DNA from: Glacieibacterium sp964246975
Lineage (GTDB): Bacteria > Pseudomonadota > Alphaproteobacteria > Sphingomonadales > Sphingomonadaceae
Direction: 5' to 3'
Assembly: GCA_964246975.1 (NCBI GenBank)
Contig: CAXTSL010000002.1
Span: 1 to 58,077, forward strand
Length of the DNA stretch: 58,077 nucleotides
The notes under the pieces are model-generated. The model was not told where the DNA came from. It worked only from the letters and a program-made list of their open reading frames with translations, and did no database searches. Positions 19,696-28,050 of this stretch are shown here, in pieces; positions within the stretch are counted from its first letter, which is position 1, and the number at the start of each line of letters is the position of its first letter. The position numbers were made by a program, and so were the translations under genes.

Positions 19696-20350
19696 CCCGC
19701 CAGTTTGCGGCAAGCCCCTCCATCGCGACCATTTCGCTCAGCACCTCGGCCCCCAGCGCGCGCGCCGCGATGACGCTGTTGAAGCGCGCCACCGGCCACG
19801 CCGGGTTGGGCCGCTCGACGATGGCATGCGCGTCGCCCGCGCCGATCGCGCCGGGTTCGACGACGCGGAAATACCAGCCCGAATGGCCGCTGCGCGTCAT
19901 GTGCCGCACCAGCCCCGGCGCACCGAGCGCGAGTTCGAGCTTAAAGCACGGCTGGCGCGGTTGCGTCACCTGGAGCAGCGCGCCGCCGGCGCGGACGCGG
20001 TCGCCGATATGGACGCTCGTTTCGTTGAGCCCTTCGACCGCGAGATTTTCGCCCATTGCGCCCGCGACGAAGCGGTCGGCCAGCGCCGGGAAGGCATAGG
20101 ACCAGGCGCGGTAGCGGGTCAGGGCATAGGCATAGACCGCCTTGTCGGCCCCGCCGTGGACGCGCAGATCGGCCTGCGCGTCGCCCGCGAGACCGAGTTC
20201 CTCGGCCCACACCGGATGCCCGGTCGCGGCCTTGCGATAGCCGCTCGCGACGCCCTGCGGCCCGAGCGGCGCGACGCTGCCGACGCGCACCTGCGTGACG
20301 AGTCCAGAACCGAACTGGGGGCTTGCATTCACGCGCCGCGTCTCCGACAT
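19649..20350 (-). CDS. MOSC domain-containing protein (YiiM-like)
   Basis: A 233-residue MOSC-domain protein. It shows EELGLAGDAQADLRVHGGAD near residues 50-69, MGENLAVEGL near 100, and the substrate cysteine in TQPRQPCFKLE. The C-terminal RSGHSGWYFRVVEPG is typical of YiiM-like members, which reduce N-hydroxylated compounds with a molybdenum cofactor in E. coli. It has an alpha-helical C-terminal tail of about 60 residues that the MOSC protein at 244-786 lacks. The 3' end overlaps the YbhN gene by 47 bp, tail to tail. It is divergent from the small ORF at 20389. Confidence 0.87.
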   Translation of the reverse strand: MSETRRVNASPQFGSGLVTQVRVGSVAPLGPQGVASGYRKAATGHPVWAEELGLAGDAQADLRVHGGADKAVYAYALTRYRAWSYAFPALADRFVAGAMGENLAVEGLNETSVHIGDRVRAGGALLQVTQPRQPCFKLELALGAPGLVRHMTRSGHSGWYFRVVEPGAIGAGDAHAIVERPNPAWPVARFNSVIAARALGAEVLSEMVAMEGLAANWRVKALRLLAELRRVGA

Positions 20351-20388
20351 TGGGGGTCGGTTGCAACAAAACGGAAGGAGGTGGTCCA

Positions 20389-20454
20389 GTGTCTCATTGC
20401 TCCAAGTCGGGAACTGGTATTGCGGTTCGCGGGCAGGTGACTGTCAGCGCATAA
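20389..20454 (+). CDS. Candidate 21-codon small ORF with strong Shine-Dalgarno
   Basis: GGAAGGAGGTGG at 20373-20384 is one of the strongest ribosome-binding sequences in the window. It sits 4 nt before GTG 20389, which opens MSHCSKSGTGIAVRGQVTVS plus a final A and a TAA stop. About 30 nt later comes a good intrinsic terminator (20487-20519). No gene on this strand otherwise needs that terminator, so a short transcript of roughly 140 nt is likely. The peptide has no recognised domain and may be a leader peptide, a micro-protein or the coding part of a dual-function sRNA. The AGGAGGTGGTCCA block feels familiar from other alphaproteobacteria, but I cannot verify that here. Confidence 0.45.
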   Translation: MSHCSKSGTGIAVRGQVTVSA

Positions 20455-20486
20455 CGCGCCATCGCCGGTTTCATGACAGGCAATGG

Positions 20487-20526
20487 AAGGGCCGCCGGGG
20501 GAAGCCTCGTGCGGCCCTTCGATTTT
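20487..20526 (+). terminator. Rho-independent terminator
   Basis: AAGGGCCGC (20487-20495) and GCGGCCCTT (20511-20519) form a perfect 9-bp stem, followed by CGATTTTG. On the plus strand it would end the transcript carrying the 21-codon ORF. On the minus strand it lies 34 bp after the crotonase stop but has no T-tract in that direction. Confidence 0.7.
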
Positions 20527-20560
20527 GTGCGCGTGTTGCGCGGAAGTGACGTTCGGTGCG

Positions 20561-21343
20561 TCAGCGTCCCGTCCATACCGCCGCGCGTTTCTGCGCGAAC
20601 GCCATTGGCCCCTCGCGCAGATCGTCCGAGCGGAACAGCGCCTGCACCGCCGGGTGCGCCATCTGTCCTTCATAGGCAGCACGCAGCACCGGCTCGTCGA
20701 GGCTACGCGCGACGACCTGCTTCGAGGCGCGCAGCGACAATGGCGACAGCGCGCACATCGCCTCCGCCAGCGCCTGCGCACACGACAGCAACGCGGCGGC
20801 GGGCACGACATCGTGGACGAAGCCTAGCGCCCTGCCCTCGTCCGCGCCGACGGTGCGCGCGGTCAGGATCATCCCCATCGCGCGCTTGACGCCGATCGCG
20901 CGCGGCAGACGGTGCAGCCCGCCCGCCAGCGCCGCGAGCCCGACCTTGGGCTCGGGCAGCGCGAACGTGGCAGTGTCGGCAGCGAGGATCAGGTCGCACG
21001 CCAGCGCAATCTCGAAGCCGCCGCCCATCGCCACGCCATTGACCGCCGCGATGACCGGCTTGTCGAGGTCCCAGCGCGAGGTCAACCCGGCGAACCCCGT
21101 CGCAGGCACCGTCACCGCATTGCCCTCGACTTGCCAGCGCAGATCGTTGCCCGCCGAGAACGCCCGCTCGCCTGCGCCGGTCAGGATCGCCACCCACAGG
21201 TCGGGGTCGGCCGCGAAGCCGTCGAAGACTTGCGCCAGTTCGGCGTTGGCGGGCGGATGCAGCGCGTTCATCCGCTCGGGCCGGTTGATCGTCACGGTCA
21301 GCACGCGGCCCGCCGTCGCGACGGTGCAGAATTCAAAGCTCAT
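20561..21343 (-). CDS. Enoyl-CoA hydratase/isomerase family protein
   Basis: A 260-residue crotonase-fold enzyme acting on acyl-CoA thioesters in the cytoplasm. The first oxyanion-hole segment is AFSAGNDLRW (near residue 62) and the second VNGVAMGGGFEIALACDLIL. Glutamates corresponding to both catalytic positions of hydratases are present, in GGGFEI and LPEPKVG, so hydration activity is possible. The C-terminal trimerisation helices end in FAQKRAAVWTGR. The exact substrate is unknown and no other beta-oxidation gene is adjacent. It is divergent from the host-attachment-family gene. Confidence 0.9.
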   Translation of the reverse strand: MSFEFCTVATAGRVLTVTINRPERMNALHPPANAELAQVFDGFAADPDLWVAILTGAGERAFSAGNDLRWQVEGNAVTVPATGFAGLTSRWDLDKPVIAAVNGVAMGGGFEIALACDLILAADTATFALPEPKVGLAALAGGLHRLPRAIGVKRAMGMILTARTVGADEGRALGFVHDVVPAAALLSCAQALAEAMCALSPLSLRASKQVVARSLDEPVLRAAYEGQMAHPAVQALFRSDDLREGPMAFAQKRAAVWTGR

Positions 21344-21428
21344 GGTCAGGCCTCCCCAGGTCTTGCGGGTGCAACTCTAGCCAATGCCCGCACGTTGGCC
21401 CAGTCCATCTGTGAAAGACCCGGTTCCC

Positions 21429-21869
21429 ATGTTCATTCCCCACGGCGCACACGTCCTTGTCATCGACGGTGCCAAACTCCTGCTGCTCCGCAACAGCGGC
21501 ACCGAGACCGCGCCGCACCTCGCCGTGGCGATGCACGATCAGCACGACAGCGCCGCCACCTCCGATCAGGGCACCGACGAAACCGGAACGACACAGGCGA
21601 GCACCGGCAGCGTGCGTTCGGGCTATGAGCAGACCGACTTCCACCAGCAGGATGAGGACCGCTTCGCCATCGCCGCCGCCGACATGCTCAAGACCGAAGT
21701 GCTGGCGCACCGCATCGTGCAGCTGATCGTTGTCGCCGCTCCCAAGACCTTGGGCGTGCTCCGCAAACATTATCACGGCGAGGTCGACAAGCGCCTGCTC
21801 GGCGAGATCGCCAAGGATGTCGCGGACCGCCCGACCGAAGAGATCGCCGCGATGATCCTCGCGCACTGA
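21429..21869 (+). CDS. Host attachment family protein
   Basis: A 146-residue protein from ATG 21429 (MFIPHGAHVLVIDGAKLLLL). It matches the family named 'protein required for attachment to host cells': an N-terminal strand pair with ARLLL-type residues, a variable acidic middle (GTDETGTTQAS, FHQQDEDRFA) and a C-terminal VVAAPKTLGVLRKHY/VADRPTEEIAAMI region. The fold is related to archaeal release-factor-like (baeRF) proteins, and the name reflects an Agrobacterium phenotype rather than proven biochemistry. There is no signal peptide. An earlier ATG at 21384 would add 15 residues with no family similarity. A tRNA-Pro promoter begins 9 bp after the stop. Confidence 0.85.
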   Translation: MFIPHGAHVLVIDGAKLLLLRNSGTETAPHLAVAMHDQHDSAATSDQGTDETGTTQASTGSVRSGYEQTDFHQQDEDRFAIAAADMLKTEVLAHRIVQLIVVAAPKTLGVLRKHYHGEVDKRLLGEIAKDVADRPTEEIAAMILAH

Positions 21870-21877
21870 CCCGCACG

Positions 21878-21906
21878 TTGACCGCCGCCCCGCCGCAGCC
21901 TATGCG
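21878..21906 (+). promoter_or_regulatory. Candidate promoter for tRNA-Pro
   Basis: TTGACC (21878-21883), a 17-nt spacer and TATGCG (21901-21906) sit 12 nt upstream of the tRNA 5' end. The spacing fits a housekeeping sigma-70-type promoter. Confidence 0.5.
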
Positions 21907-21918
21907 GCGGCACCTTGT

Positions 21919-21996
<78 letters not shown>

Positions 21997-22186
21997 CCGG
22001 ATCGAACGCGTCGGTGGCGCTCGGCCCGACTGCCCAAGCTCTTTGCGTCGCGGGGCTGGTGCTTCGGCGCGCGCCGAATACCCGGCGCCGACGCATGACC
22101 GGCGGTGATGCCGCGACGGCCACAAGCTATTGGCGGCGAGACCGGCTTTGACGATGATCGGCGCGCCAGCGAAGCGGGAGCGCGCG

Positions 22187-22843
22187 ATGCAGATCGATGT
22201 GGTCTATGATTTCCTCTGTCCCTGGTGCCATGTCGCCAAGCGGCATCTGACGCTGGCGCTGGCCGAGGAGGCGGCGCGGCCCGAGGCGCTGCCGGTCACG
22301 GTGCGTTGGCATCAGTTCATGCTTTACCCGCATTTCGATCGCGGCGGGCACGACTTTCTCGAATTCTTCCACCAGAAGTACGGGCCGGCGCTGCAGGTGC
22401 CGATGTGGGACCGCATCCGCGCGGTCGCCAAGCCGGTCGGCATCGACTTCGCCTTCGAGCGCATGACGCGCGGCCCCGCGTCGATCGACGGTCACCGGCT
22501 GGTGCGCTGGGCAGAGGGGCAGCGGCCCGGCGTCGCGGGTGCGATGATCGAGGACATCGGCCACGCCTTTTATGAGGAAGCGCGCGTCATCGACGAGGAT
22601 TTCCTCGTCGAACTCGCCGACCGGCACGGCTTCGACCGCGTCGCGGCGCGCGCGCACCTGCGCTCGGACGCCGATCTCGACGCGCCGTTCCGCGAAACCG
22701 AGGCGTGGCGCGCGCGCGGCGTGACGTCGATGCCGCACTACATCGTCGATCACGGCGACGGCCACCCGATCGTCATCCGCGAGACCAGCGTCGCGGCGTT
22801 TCGCGATGCCTTTGCAGCCGCCCGCCTCGCGGTTGCGGCGTGA
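22187..22843 (+). CDS. DsbA family oxidoreductase (FrnE/2-hydroxychromene-2-carboxylate isomerase-like)
   Basis: A 218-residue thioredoxin-fold protein without a signal peptide. It starts MQIDVVYDFLCPWCHVAKRH, with CPWC at residues 11-14. The helical insertion carries HQFMLYPHFDRGG and RLVRWAEGQRPG, and the cis-proline strand is GVTSMPHYIV, all typical of cytoplasmic FrnE-like dithiol oxidoreductases. ATG 22187 has a GGGAG site upstream; an ATG at 22130 would add 19 unrelated residues. The stop codon overlaps the GTG start of the MFS transporter (GTGA), so the two are co-translated. Confidence 0.88.
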   Translation: MQIDVVYDFLCPWCHVAKRHLTLALAEEAARPEALPVTVRWHQFMLYPHFDRGGHDFLEFFHQKYGPALQVPMWDRIRAVAKPVGIDFAFERMTRGPASIDGHRLVRWAEGQRPGVAGAMIEDIGHAFYEEARVIDEDFLVELADRHGFDRVAARAHLRSDADLDAPFRETEAWRARGVTSMPHYIVDHGDGHPIVIRETSVAAFRDAFAAARLAVAA

Positions 22844-24234
22844 GCGACGCGGCGGCTGCCGACGCCGCCGAAGCGCTCGCCTTTCGCAACGGTGAACCCG
22901 GCACTGCAAGGCCCGACGGCGCAGCCCCGGTCGAGGCGGATGGCGCGTGGCCGTCGGCGGGCGTCGCGTGGGGCACGGTCGCGGCACTGCTCCTCGCCTA
23001 CGTCGTGTCGTTCGCCGACCGCCAGATCCTCGCGCTGCTGATCGGGCCGATCAAGGCCGATCTCAGACTGTCGGATACGCAATTCAGCCTGCTCGCCGGA
23101 CTCGCCTTCGCGCTGTTCTACACGGTCATGGGCCTGCCGTTCGGGCGTCTCGCCGACCGCTACAGCCGCCGCCTGATCATCGCCTTCGGCACGCTGGCGG
23201 GCGGCCTGGCGGCAGCGGCGGCGGGGCTGGCGGGCAGCTATGCGCAGTTGTTCGGCGCGCGCGTCTCGGCCGGCATCGCCGACGCCTCGCTCGGACCGGC
23301 GGCGTTCTCGGTGCTCAGCGACCTGTTTCCGCCCGCGCGCCGCGCCCGCGCCTTTTCGGTGTATAGCCTCGGCATCTACATCGGCGCGGGACTGGCGTTC
23401 GGCGCGGGGGGCCTGGTCGTCGGCGCGGTGGCGCAGAACCCCGTCGTTACGCTGCCGCTGCTCGGCGCGATGCGCGCGTGGCAGGCGGCGTTCATCGTCA
23501 TCGCGCTGCCCGCCGTCGCGCTCGCGCCGTTCCTGCTGCTCCTCCCCGAACCCGCGCGGCGCGGTCGCGCGGCGACGTCCGATCTCAAGATCCGGGCGAC
23601 GATATCGTATGTCTGGCAACGCCGCGCCCTGTTCGGCCCGTGGTTTTTCGGCTTCGGCATCGTCGTGCTGGCGAACTTCGCGACGCTGGCGTGGACGCCC
23701 GAGTTCTTCATCCGCAGCTTCGGCCTGTCGCCGCGCGACGCGGGGGTCCAGATCGGGCTGATCATGGCGGCGGCGGGATCGGTCGGCGTCCTGTCGGGGG
23801 GCGTTTTCGCCGACTGGCTGGCGGCGCGCGGGCGCAGCGACGGGGTGCTGATCGCGGGCGCGCTGGCCTGTCTGGGCGGCACCGTCTTCGGCATCCTGTT
23901 CCCGCTGATGCCGAGTGCGGGGCTGGCGCGGCTGATGCTCGTCCCGCTGTTCTTCTGCGGTGCGTTCGCCAGCGGCGCGGCGCCGTCGGCAATCGGTGCG
24001 GTGACCCCGAACGAGATGCGCGGCCAGGTTTCGGCGCTTTACCTGCTCGTCATCAACCTGCTCGGGCTGGGGCTGGGGCCGACGCTGCCCGCGCTGCTCA
24101 CCGACTTCGTTTTTGCCGACGAGGCAAAGCTTGGCTTGTCGCTGGCGCTGACCGCCGCACTCACGGGAATACCCGCCGCATGGTTGCTCGACCGCGCGCG
24201 CCCCGCCTACCGCCGCGCCGCCGCTGATGCCTAA
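22840..24234 (+). CDS. MFS transporter (Spinster-type)
   Basis: A 464-residue transporter with about 12 membrane helices. After a polar N-terminus of about 45 residues, helix 1 (VAALLLAYVVSFADRQILAL) carries the FADRQ motif characteristic of Spinster-like MFS proteins. The loop 2-3 motif GLPFGRLADRYSRR is intact, and further MFS features are IADASLGPAAFSVLSDLF and the ARGRSDG loop. The substrate is not predictable; relatives move sphingolipids, sugars or aromatic acids. It starts with GTG 22840, overlapping the DsbA-like gene by 4 nt. TonB receptor 2 begins 90 bp after its stop on the same strand, so uptake across both membranes could be linked. Confidence 0.9.
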   Translation: MSDAAAADAAEALAFRNGEPGTARPDGAAPVEADGAWPSAGVAWGTVAALLLAYVVSFADRQILALLIGPIKADLRLSDTQFSLLAGLAFALFYTVMGLPFGRLADRYSRRLIIAFGTLAGGLAAAAAGLAGSYAQLFGARVSAGIADASLGPAAFSVLSDLFPPARRARAFSVYSLGIYIGAGLAFGAGGLVVGAVAQNPVVTLPLLGAMRAWQAAFIVIALPAVALAPFLLLLPEPARRGRAATSDLKIRATISYVWQRRALFGPWFFGFGIVVLANFATLAWTPEFFIRSFGLSPRDAGVQIGLIMAAAGSVGVLSGGVFADWLAARGRSDGVLIAGALACLGGTVFGILFPLMPSAGLARLMLVPLFFCGAFASGAAPSAIGAVTPNEMRGQVSALYLLVINLLGLGLGPTLPALLTDFVFADEAKLGLSLALTAALTGIPAAWLLDRARPAYRRAAADA

Positions 24235-24324
24235 CCAAAATTCATGGCGATCGCGTAACAAGCGATAAGGCCAACCGCCGGACCATCGCTCAAACTGGCC
24301 GGCAGGACAGGGGGGGGTCGGCAC

Positions 24325-26496
24325 ATGCGTGGCATCGAGACTTTGGCGCTGACCGCGATGCTGTTCGCGGCCCCGGCGGCAGCGCAGACCGCCGCCGCGA
24401 GTGCCACCACCGAGGGCGGCGGCGACGACATCGTCGTGACCGCCCAAAAGCGCGAGCAGCGGCTGCAGGACGTGCCGATCTCGATCGTCGTCAAGAGCGG
24501 CGACCTGCTCAAGGACGACGGCATCAACGACTATTTCGCGCTGCAGGCGCGCATCCCCAATCTCGTCATCGTCGACACGCCCGCCAACAAGAGCATCACC
24601 ATTCGCGGCATCGGTACCAGCGGCAACAGCTATAGCTTCGAGCAGTCGGTGGCGCTGTTCGTCGACGGCATCTACGGCGGGCGCAACCGTCAGTTCAATC
24701 AGCCCTTCCTCGACGTCCAGCGCGTCGAGGTGCTGCGCGGACCGCAGGGCGCGCTGTTCGGGCGCAACACCAGCGCGGGCGCGATCAGCGTCGTCTCGGC
24801 GCGACCGGGCGACAAGCTCGGCGGCGAAGTGTCGGGCGAGTACGAGTTCGTCCGCGACAGCCGCAACCTGACCGGCATCGTCAATGTGCCGCTGGGCGAT
24901 ACGCTGGCGGTCCGCGTCGCGGGGCGGTACGCGCGGGTCAACGGCTTCATCGACAATACCACGCTCGGTCGCGACGAACCCGTTCGCGACGACTATCTCG
25001 TTCGCGGCTCGGTGCAGTGGAAACCCGCGCCCGATGTCACCGTGTTCGGCAAGCTCGAATACACCAAGTCGAAGATCAAGGGGTCGGCGTTCGAATTCGC
25101 GGCGTTCGGCAGTTTGCCCGATTACCGCAAGGACACCGACGATGCCTTCTCGCCCGAACGCGACAATTCGAACACGCTCAACGGCGTGCTGCAGGCCGAT
25201 ATCGGCATCGGCACCCACACGCTGACCGCGCTGACCGGCTATTCGCACTACCGCTACGATCAGGCCTTCAACATCCAGGGCAAGCGTCCGGCGCGGCTCG
25301 TCGTCGACAATGGCGAGCGGTTTAAACAATGGTCGCAGGAAGTTCGGCTGGCATCGCCGACGGGCGGGCGGCTCGACTATGTCGTCGGTGCCTATGTCGA
25401 GCATGGCGAGTCGAACGTCCGCCGCGTGTCGATCATCGACGTGCCGCCGCCGCCATCGCCCGATACGCAGACCTCGCGGACCTTCGACCAGAAGACCGAT
25501 GTCGTCGCGGTTTTCGCGCAGGCCAATGTCAGGCTGATCGACCAGGTCATGCTGAGCGGCGGACTGCGCTATACGCACATCAAGAAGCACGGCTATCTGA
25601 CCGGCTCGACGCTGCTGTTTCCGGCGACGGTGATCCCGCGCGCGCCGCTGGCGGGCGACATCCGCGAAGACGACGTGTCGCCCTCGGCGACGCTGACCTG
25701 GACCCCGAGCCGCGACCTCAATGTCTATGCCCGCTATGCCCGCGGCGACAAGGGCGGCGCATTTTCCGAGTTCCAGAACGTCACCGCCGCGAACTTCATC
25801 CTGCGGCCCGAAAAGTCGGATGCCTTCGAGATCGGCAGCAAGGTGCAGATTCCGTCGATTCGCGGTTTCGTCAACCTCGCGGCGTTCACGACCGACTACC
25901 AGGACCTGCAGAAATCGGCGCTCGACATCAACACCGCGAGCTTCGTCACCAGCAACGCCGCCGGGGCGCGGACGCGCGGGGTCGAGATCGAGGGCGGCTT
26001 CGAGCCGCTGGCCGGCCTGCGCTTCAATGCCGGGATCGCCTATCTCGACGCCAAATACACGTCGTTCCCCAACGGCCCGTGCCGCTTCGACAATCCCAGC
26101 GTCCGCGTGGCCGGCTGCACGCAGAACCGCAAGGGCGACCGGCTGCAAAGCTCGCCTGAATGGTCGGGCAACGCCGCGCTCGCCTATGATGCGCCGATCA
26201 GCGCCGCGCTGCGCCTGATCGCTTCGGCGACGGTCAATTTCCAGAGCGATATCAACTATCAGGAGACCGAGAACCCGCTCGAGGTGCAACCCGCCTTTGC
26301 CAAGACCGACCTGCGCATCGGCCTCGGCGGGGTGAAAACCGCGTGGGAGGTGACGTTGCTTGTCCGCAACGTCTTCGACAAGCGCACGTCGGGGCTGATC
26401 TTCGAGACCTTCCCGGTCGGGGTCGCACCGAACGACCGGGTCTATGCGCCCGACCCGAAGCGCACCTTCACCCTGCAGGCGCGGCTGCGGTTCTAG
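24325..26496 (+). CDS. TonB-dependent receptor (2)
   Basis: A 723-residue outer-membrane receptor. The signal peptide covers about residues 1-20 (MRGIETLALTAMLFAAPAAA). A TonB box-like DDIVVTAQKREQRLQDVPIS follows. The plug has SITIRGIGTSG, LFVDGIYGGRNRQFNQPFLD and EVLRGPQGALFGRNTSAGAI. The barrel ends FTLQARLRF. It resembles sphingomonad receptors for carbon compounds rather than classical siderophores. It is followed after 9 bp by two paralogous small proteins, so the three probably form one operon; the MFS transporter gene lies just upstream. Ligand unknown. Confidence 0.95.
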   Translation: MRGIETLALTAMLFAAPAAAQTAAASATTEGGGDDIVVTAQKREQRLQDVPISIVVKSGDLLKDDGINDYFALQARIPNLVIVDTPANKSITIRGIGTSGNSYSFEQSVALFVDGIYGGRNRQFNQPFLDVQRVEVLRGPQGALFGRNTSAGAISVVSARPGDKLGGEVSGEYEFVRDSRNLTGIVNVPLGDTLAVRVAGRYARVNGFIDNTTLGRDEPVRDDYLVRGSVQWKPAPDVTVFGKLEYTKSKIKGSAFEFAAFGSLPDYRKDTDDAFSPERDNSNTLNGVLQADIGIGTHTLTALTGYSHYRYDQAFNIQGKRPARLVVDNGERFKQWSQEVRLASPTGGRLDYVVGAYVEHGESNVRRVSIIDVPPPPSPDTQTSRTFDQKTDVVAVFAQANVRLIDQVMLSGGLRYTHIKKHGYLTGSTLLFPATVIPRAPLAGDIREDDVSPSATLTWTPSRDLNVYARYARGDKGGAFSEFQNVTAANFILRPEKSDAFEIGSKVQIPSIRGFVNLAAFTTDYQDLQKSALDINTASFVTSNAAGARTRGVEIEGGFEPLAGLRFNAGIAYLDAKYTSFPNGPCRFDNPSVRVAGCTQNRKGDRLQSSPEWSGNAALAYDAPISAALRLIASATVNFQSDINYQETENPLEVQPAFAKTDLRIGLGGVKTAWEVTLLVRNVFDKRTSGLIFETFPVGVAPNDRVYAPDPKRTFTLQARLRF

Positions 26497-26505
26497 GAAG
26501 GCAGG

Positions 26506-27198
26506 ATGCGCGTTTCGAACGATCTCGCCGACCTGCCGCTGCCGGTCCGGCGCAACGCCGACGGCACCGCGACGCTGGTCCTCGACATGGCGGTGCTGGG
26601 CCATACCGACGCCCCCGATCCCTCGGGGCGGATCGGGCCGAAGGACAGCCAGAATTACTTCGCCATCGACGTGCGCGGCGACAGCTATTTCGTCGAGGGT
26701 CTGCTGTATCCCGGCGGGACGATCCCGCGCCCGACGGTGCCGACGCGGTTGTCGGTGTTCCCCAACGCGCCGCCCAAGCTCAACAACGAGGTCGTCTGGG
26801 ACTTCACGCGGGCGAAACCGCTCGGCCACCACTTCAATCGCGGCTGGGTGTTGATCCACGGCAGTGCAACGTCCGGCAGCGACACGCGCGGCACGCCGAT
26901 CGATCCGCCGCGCCGCGTGCCGCATTTGTTGTCGACGCACAGCTTTGTCATCGGCGCGTTCGGCCCCGACAACCTGTCGCCGCCGCTGCTCGTCACCGGC
27001 GGTGTCGAGAATGGCAACGACCCAGACGACGAGGTCGTCATCCGCGCCGTGACCGGCGGCACCGGCCCGTTTCGCTTTGCGCGCGGTCAGGTGCGGCAGG
27101 ACCGGATCGGTCGCAACACCACGGGCCTGCGCAGCTTTTCCAAGGCCGCCGACGTGCTCGCGCCAAATTACCGCTTCACCTTCACCCTGCGTCTGTGA
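26506..27198 (+). CDS. Dirigent/allene-oxide-cyclase-like barrel protein, form without signal peptide
   Basis: A 230-residue protein clearly paralogous to the next gene. Shared blocks are DPSGRIG, YFAIDVRGDSYFVEG, LYPGGTI, NRGWVLIHGS, HLLSTHSFVIGAFG and a C-terminal TGGTGPFRFARGQ followed by RIGRNTTGLRSF. The GGTG-F-ARG signature is the hallmark I know from dirigent and allene oxide cyclase beta-barrels, so an AOC-like barrel is inferred. Unlike its paralogue it begins directly with the conserved domain and has no export signal; no earlier in-frame start exists. It lies 9 bp after TonB receptor 2. Function unknown; a ligand-binding or cyclase-like role fits the fold. Confidence 0.6.
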   Translation: MRVSNDLADLPLPVRRNADGTATLVLDMAVLGHTDAPDPSGRIGPKDSQNYFAIDVRGDSYFVEGLLYPGGTIPRPTVPTRLSVFPNAPPKLNNEVVWDFTRAKPLGHHFNRGWVLIHGSATSGSDTRGTPIDPPRRVPHLLSTHSFVIGAFGPDNLSPPLLVTGGVENGNDPDDEVVIRAVTGGTGPFRFARGQVRQDRIGRNTTGLRSFSKAADVLAPNYRFTFTLRL

Positions 27199-27211
27199 AC
27201 AGGAGGACATC

Positions 27212-27979
27212 ATGCCCATCGACCTGAACCGCCGGGGCGTTCTGGGCGTCGGTGGCCTGCTTGCGGCGGGCGCGGCGGCACCGGCACTCGGTGCCCCGGC
27301 ATCGACGCGCCCCGCGCCAAGCGACTGGCTGCGGATGACCACCGACAGGGGCGGCATCACGCGTTTCGCCGTCGATGTCGCGGTGATCGGCAACAGCGAT
27401 GCCATCGACCCGTCGGGGCGCATCGGCGACCCCAAGAGCCAGGATTATTTCAACATCGACGTGCGCGGCGACTCGTATCAGGTCGAAGGCGCGCTGTATC
27501 CCGGCGGCACGATCCCCGATCCGACGGTGATGACGCCGGGGCGGAGCAAGGCGTCGGTGCAGTATCAGATCAACTGGGATTTCACCAAGGCCCCGCCCGC
27601 CGGACACTGGCTGAGCCGCGGCTGGGTGCTGATCAACGGCAGCAACGCACCCGCGAAGGATACGCTCGGCACCGTTGTTGAGGCGGCGCGCCGCGAGCCG
27701 CACCTGCTGTCCGAACATAATTACGTCTTCGGGCGCTTCGGTGCCGACGCGCTGTCACCCGAGATGCTCATTTCGAGCGGCACCGAGGACGGCAACGACG
27801 TCGACCGCGAAGTGCTGACCCGCGCGATTACCGGCGGGACCGGCCGCTTCCGCTTCGCGCGCGGCCAGGTCGTCGAGCGCCGCATCGGCCGCAACACGTC
27901 GACGCTGCGAAGTTTCTCCAACTTTCCCGGGGCCTACGCACCGAATTACCGTTTCGAATTCGAGTTGCGGCTCGACTGA
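27212..27979 (+). CDS. Dirigent/allene-oxide-cyclase-like barrel protein with Tat-type signal
   Basis: A 255-residue paralogue of the preceding protein. The N-terminus, NRRGVLGVGGLLAAGAAAPA, is a twin-arginine signal, so the folded protein is probably exported to the periplasm. The body repeats the shared blocks (DPSGRIG, YFNIDVRGDSYQVEG, LYPGGTI, SRGWVLINGS, LLSEHNYVFGRFG). It ends in TGGTGRFRFARGQ and RIGRNTSTLRSFSN. AGGAGG precedes ATG 27212, 13 bp after the upstream stop. Tat export often accompanies cofactor binding or tight folding before export. An AOC/dirigent-like fold is inferred; substrate unknown. Confidence 0.65.
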   Translation: MPIDLNRRGVLGVGGLLAAGAAAPALGAPASTRPAPSDWLRMTTDRGGITRFAVDVAVIGNSDAIDPSGRIGDPKSQDYFNIDVRGDSYQVEGALYPGGTIPDPTVMTPGRSKASVQYQINWDFTKAPPAGHWLSRGWVLINGSNAPAKDTLGTVVEAARREPHLLSEHNYVFGRFGADALSPEMLISSGTEDGNDVDREVLTRAITGGTGRFRFARGQVVERRIGRNTSTLRSFSNFPGAYAPNYRFEFELRLD

Positions 27980-28050
27980 AGCGCCGGGCCGACAATCGCG
28001 GCTCGACGCAACGTGTTGCGGTGTCAGGTCCGTCGAGACAGGCCGACCCG

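Noticed and set aside
22750..27435. A 1561-codon open frame on the minus strand
   Set aside because: It lies antisense to the MFS, TonB receptor 2 and dirigent-like genes, is rich in Arg/Ala/Gly repeats and resembles no family. It is a GC-rich artefact.
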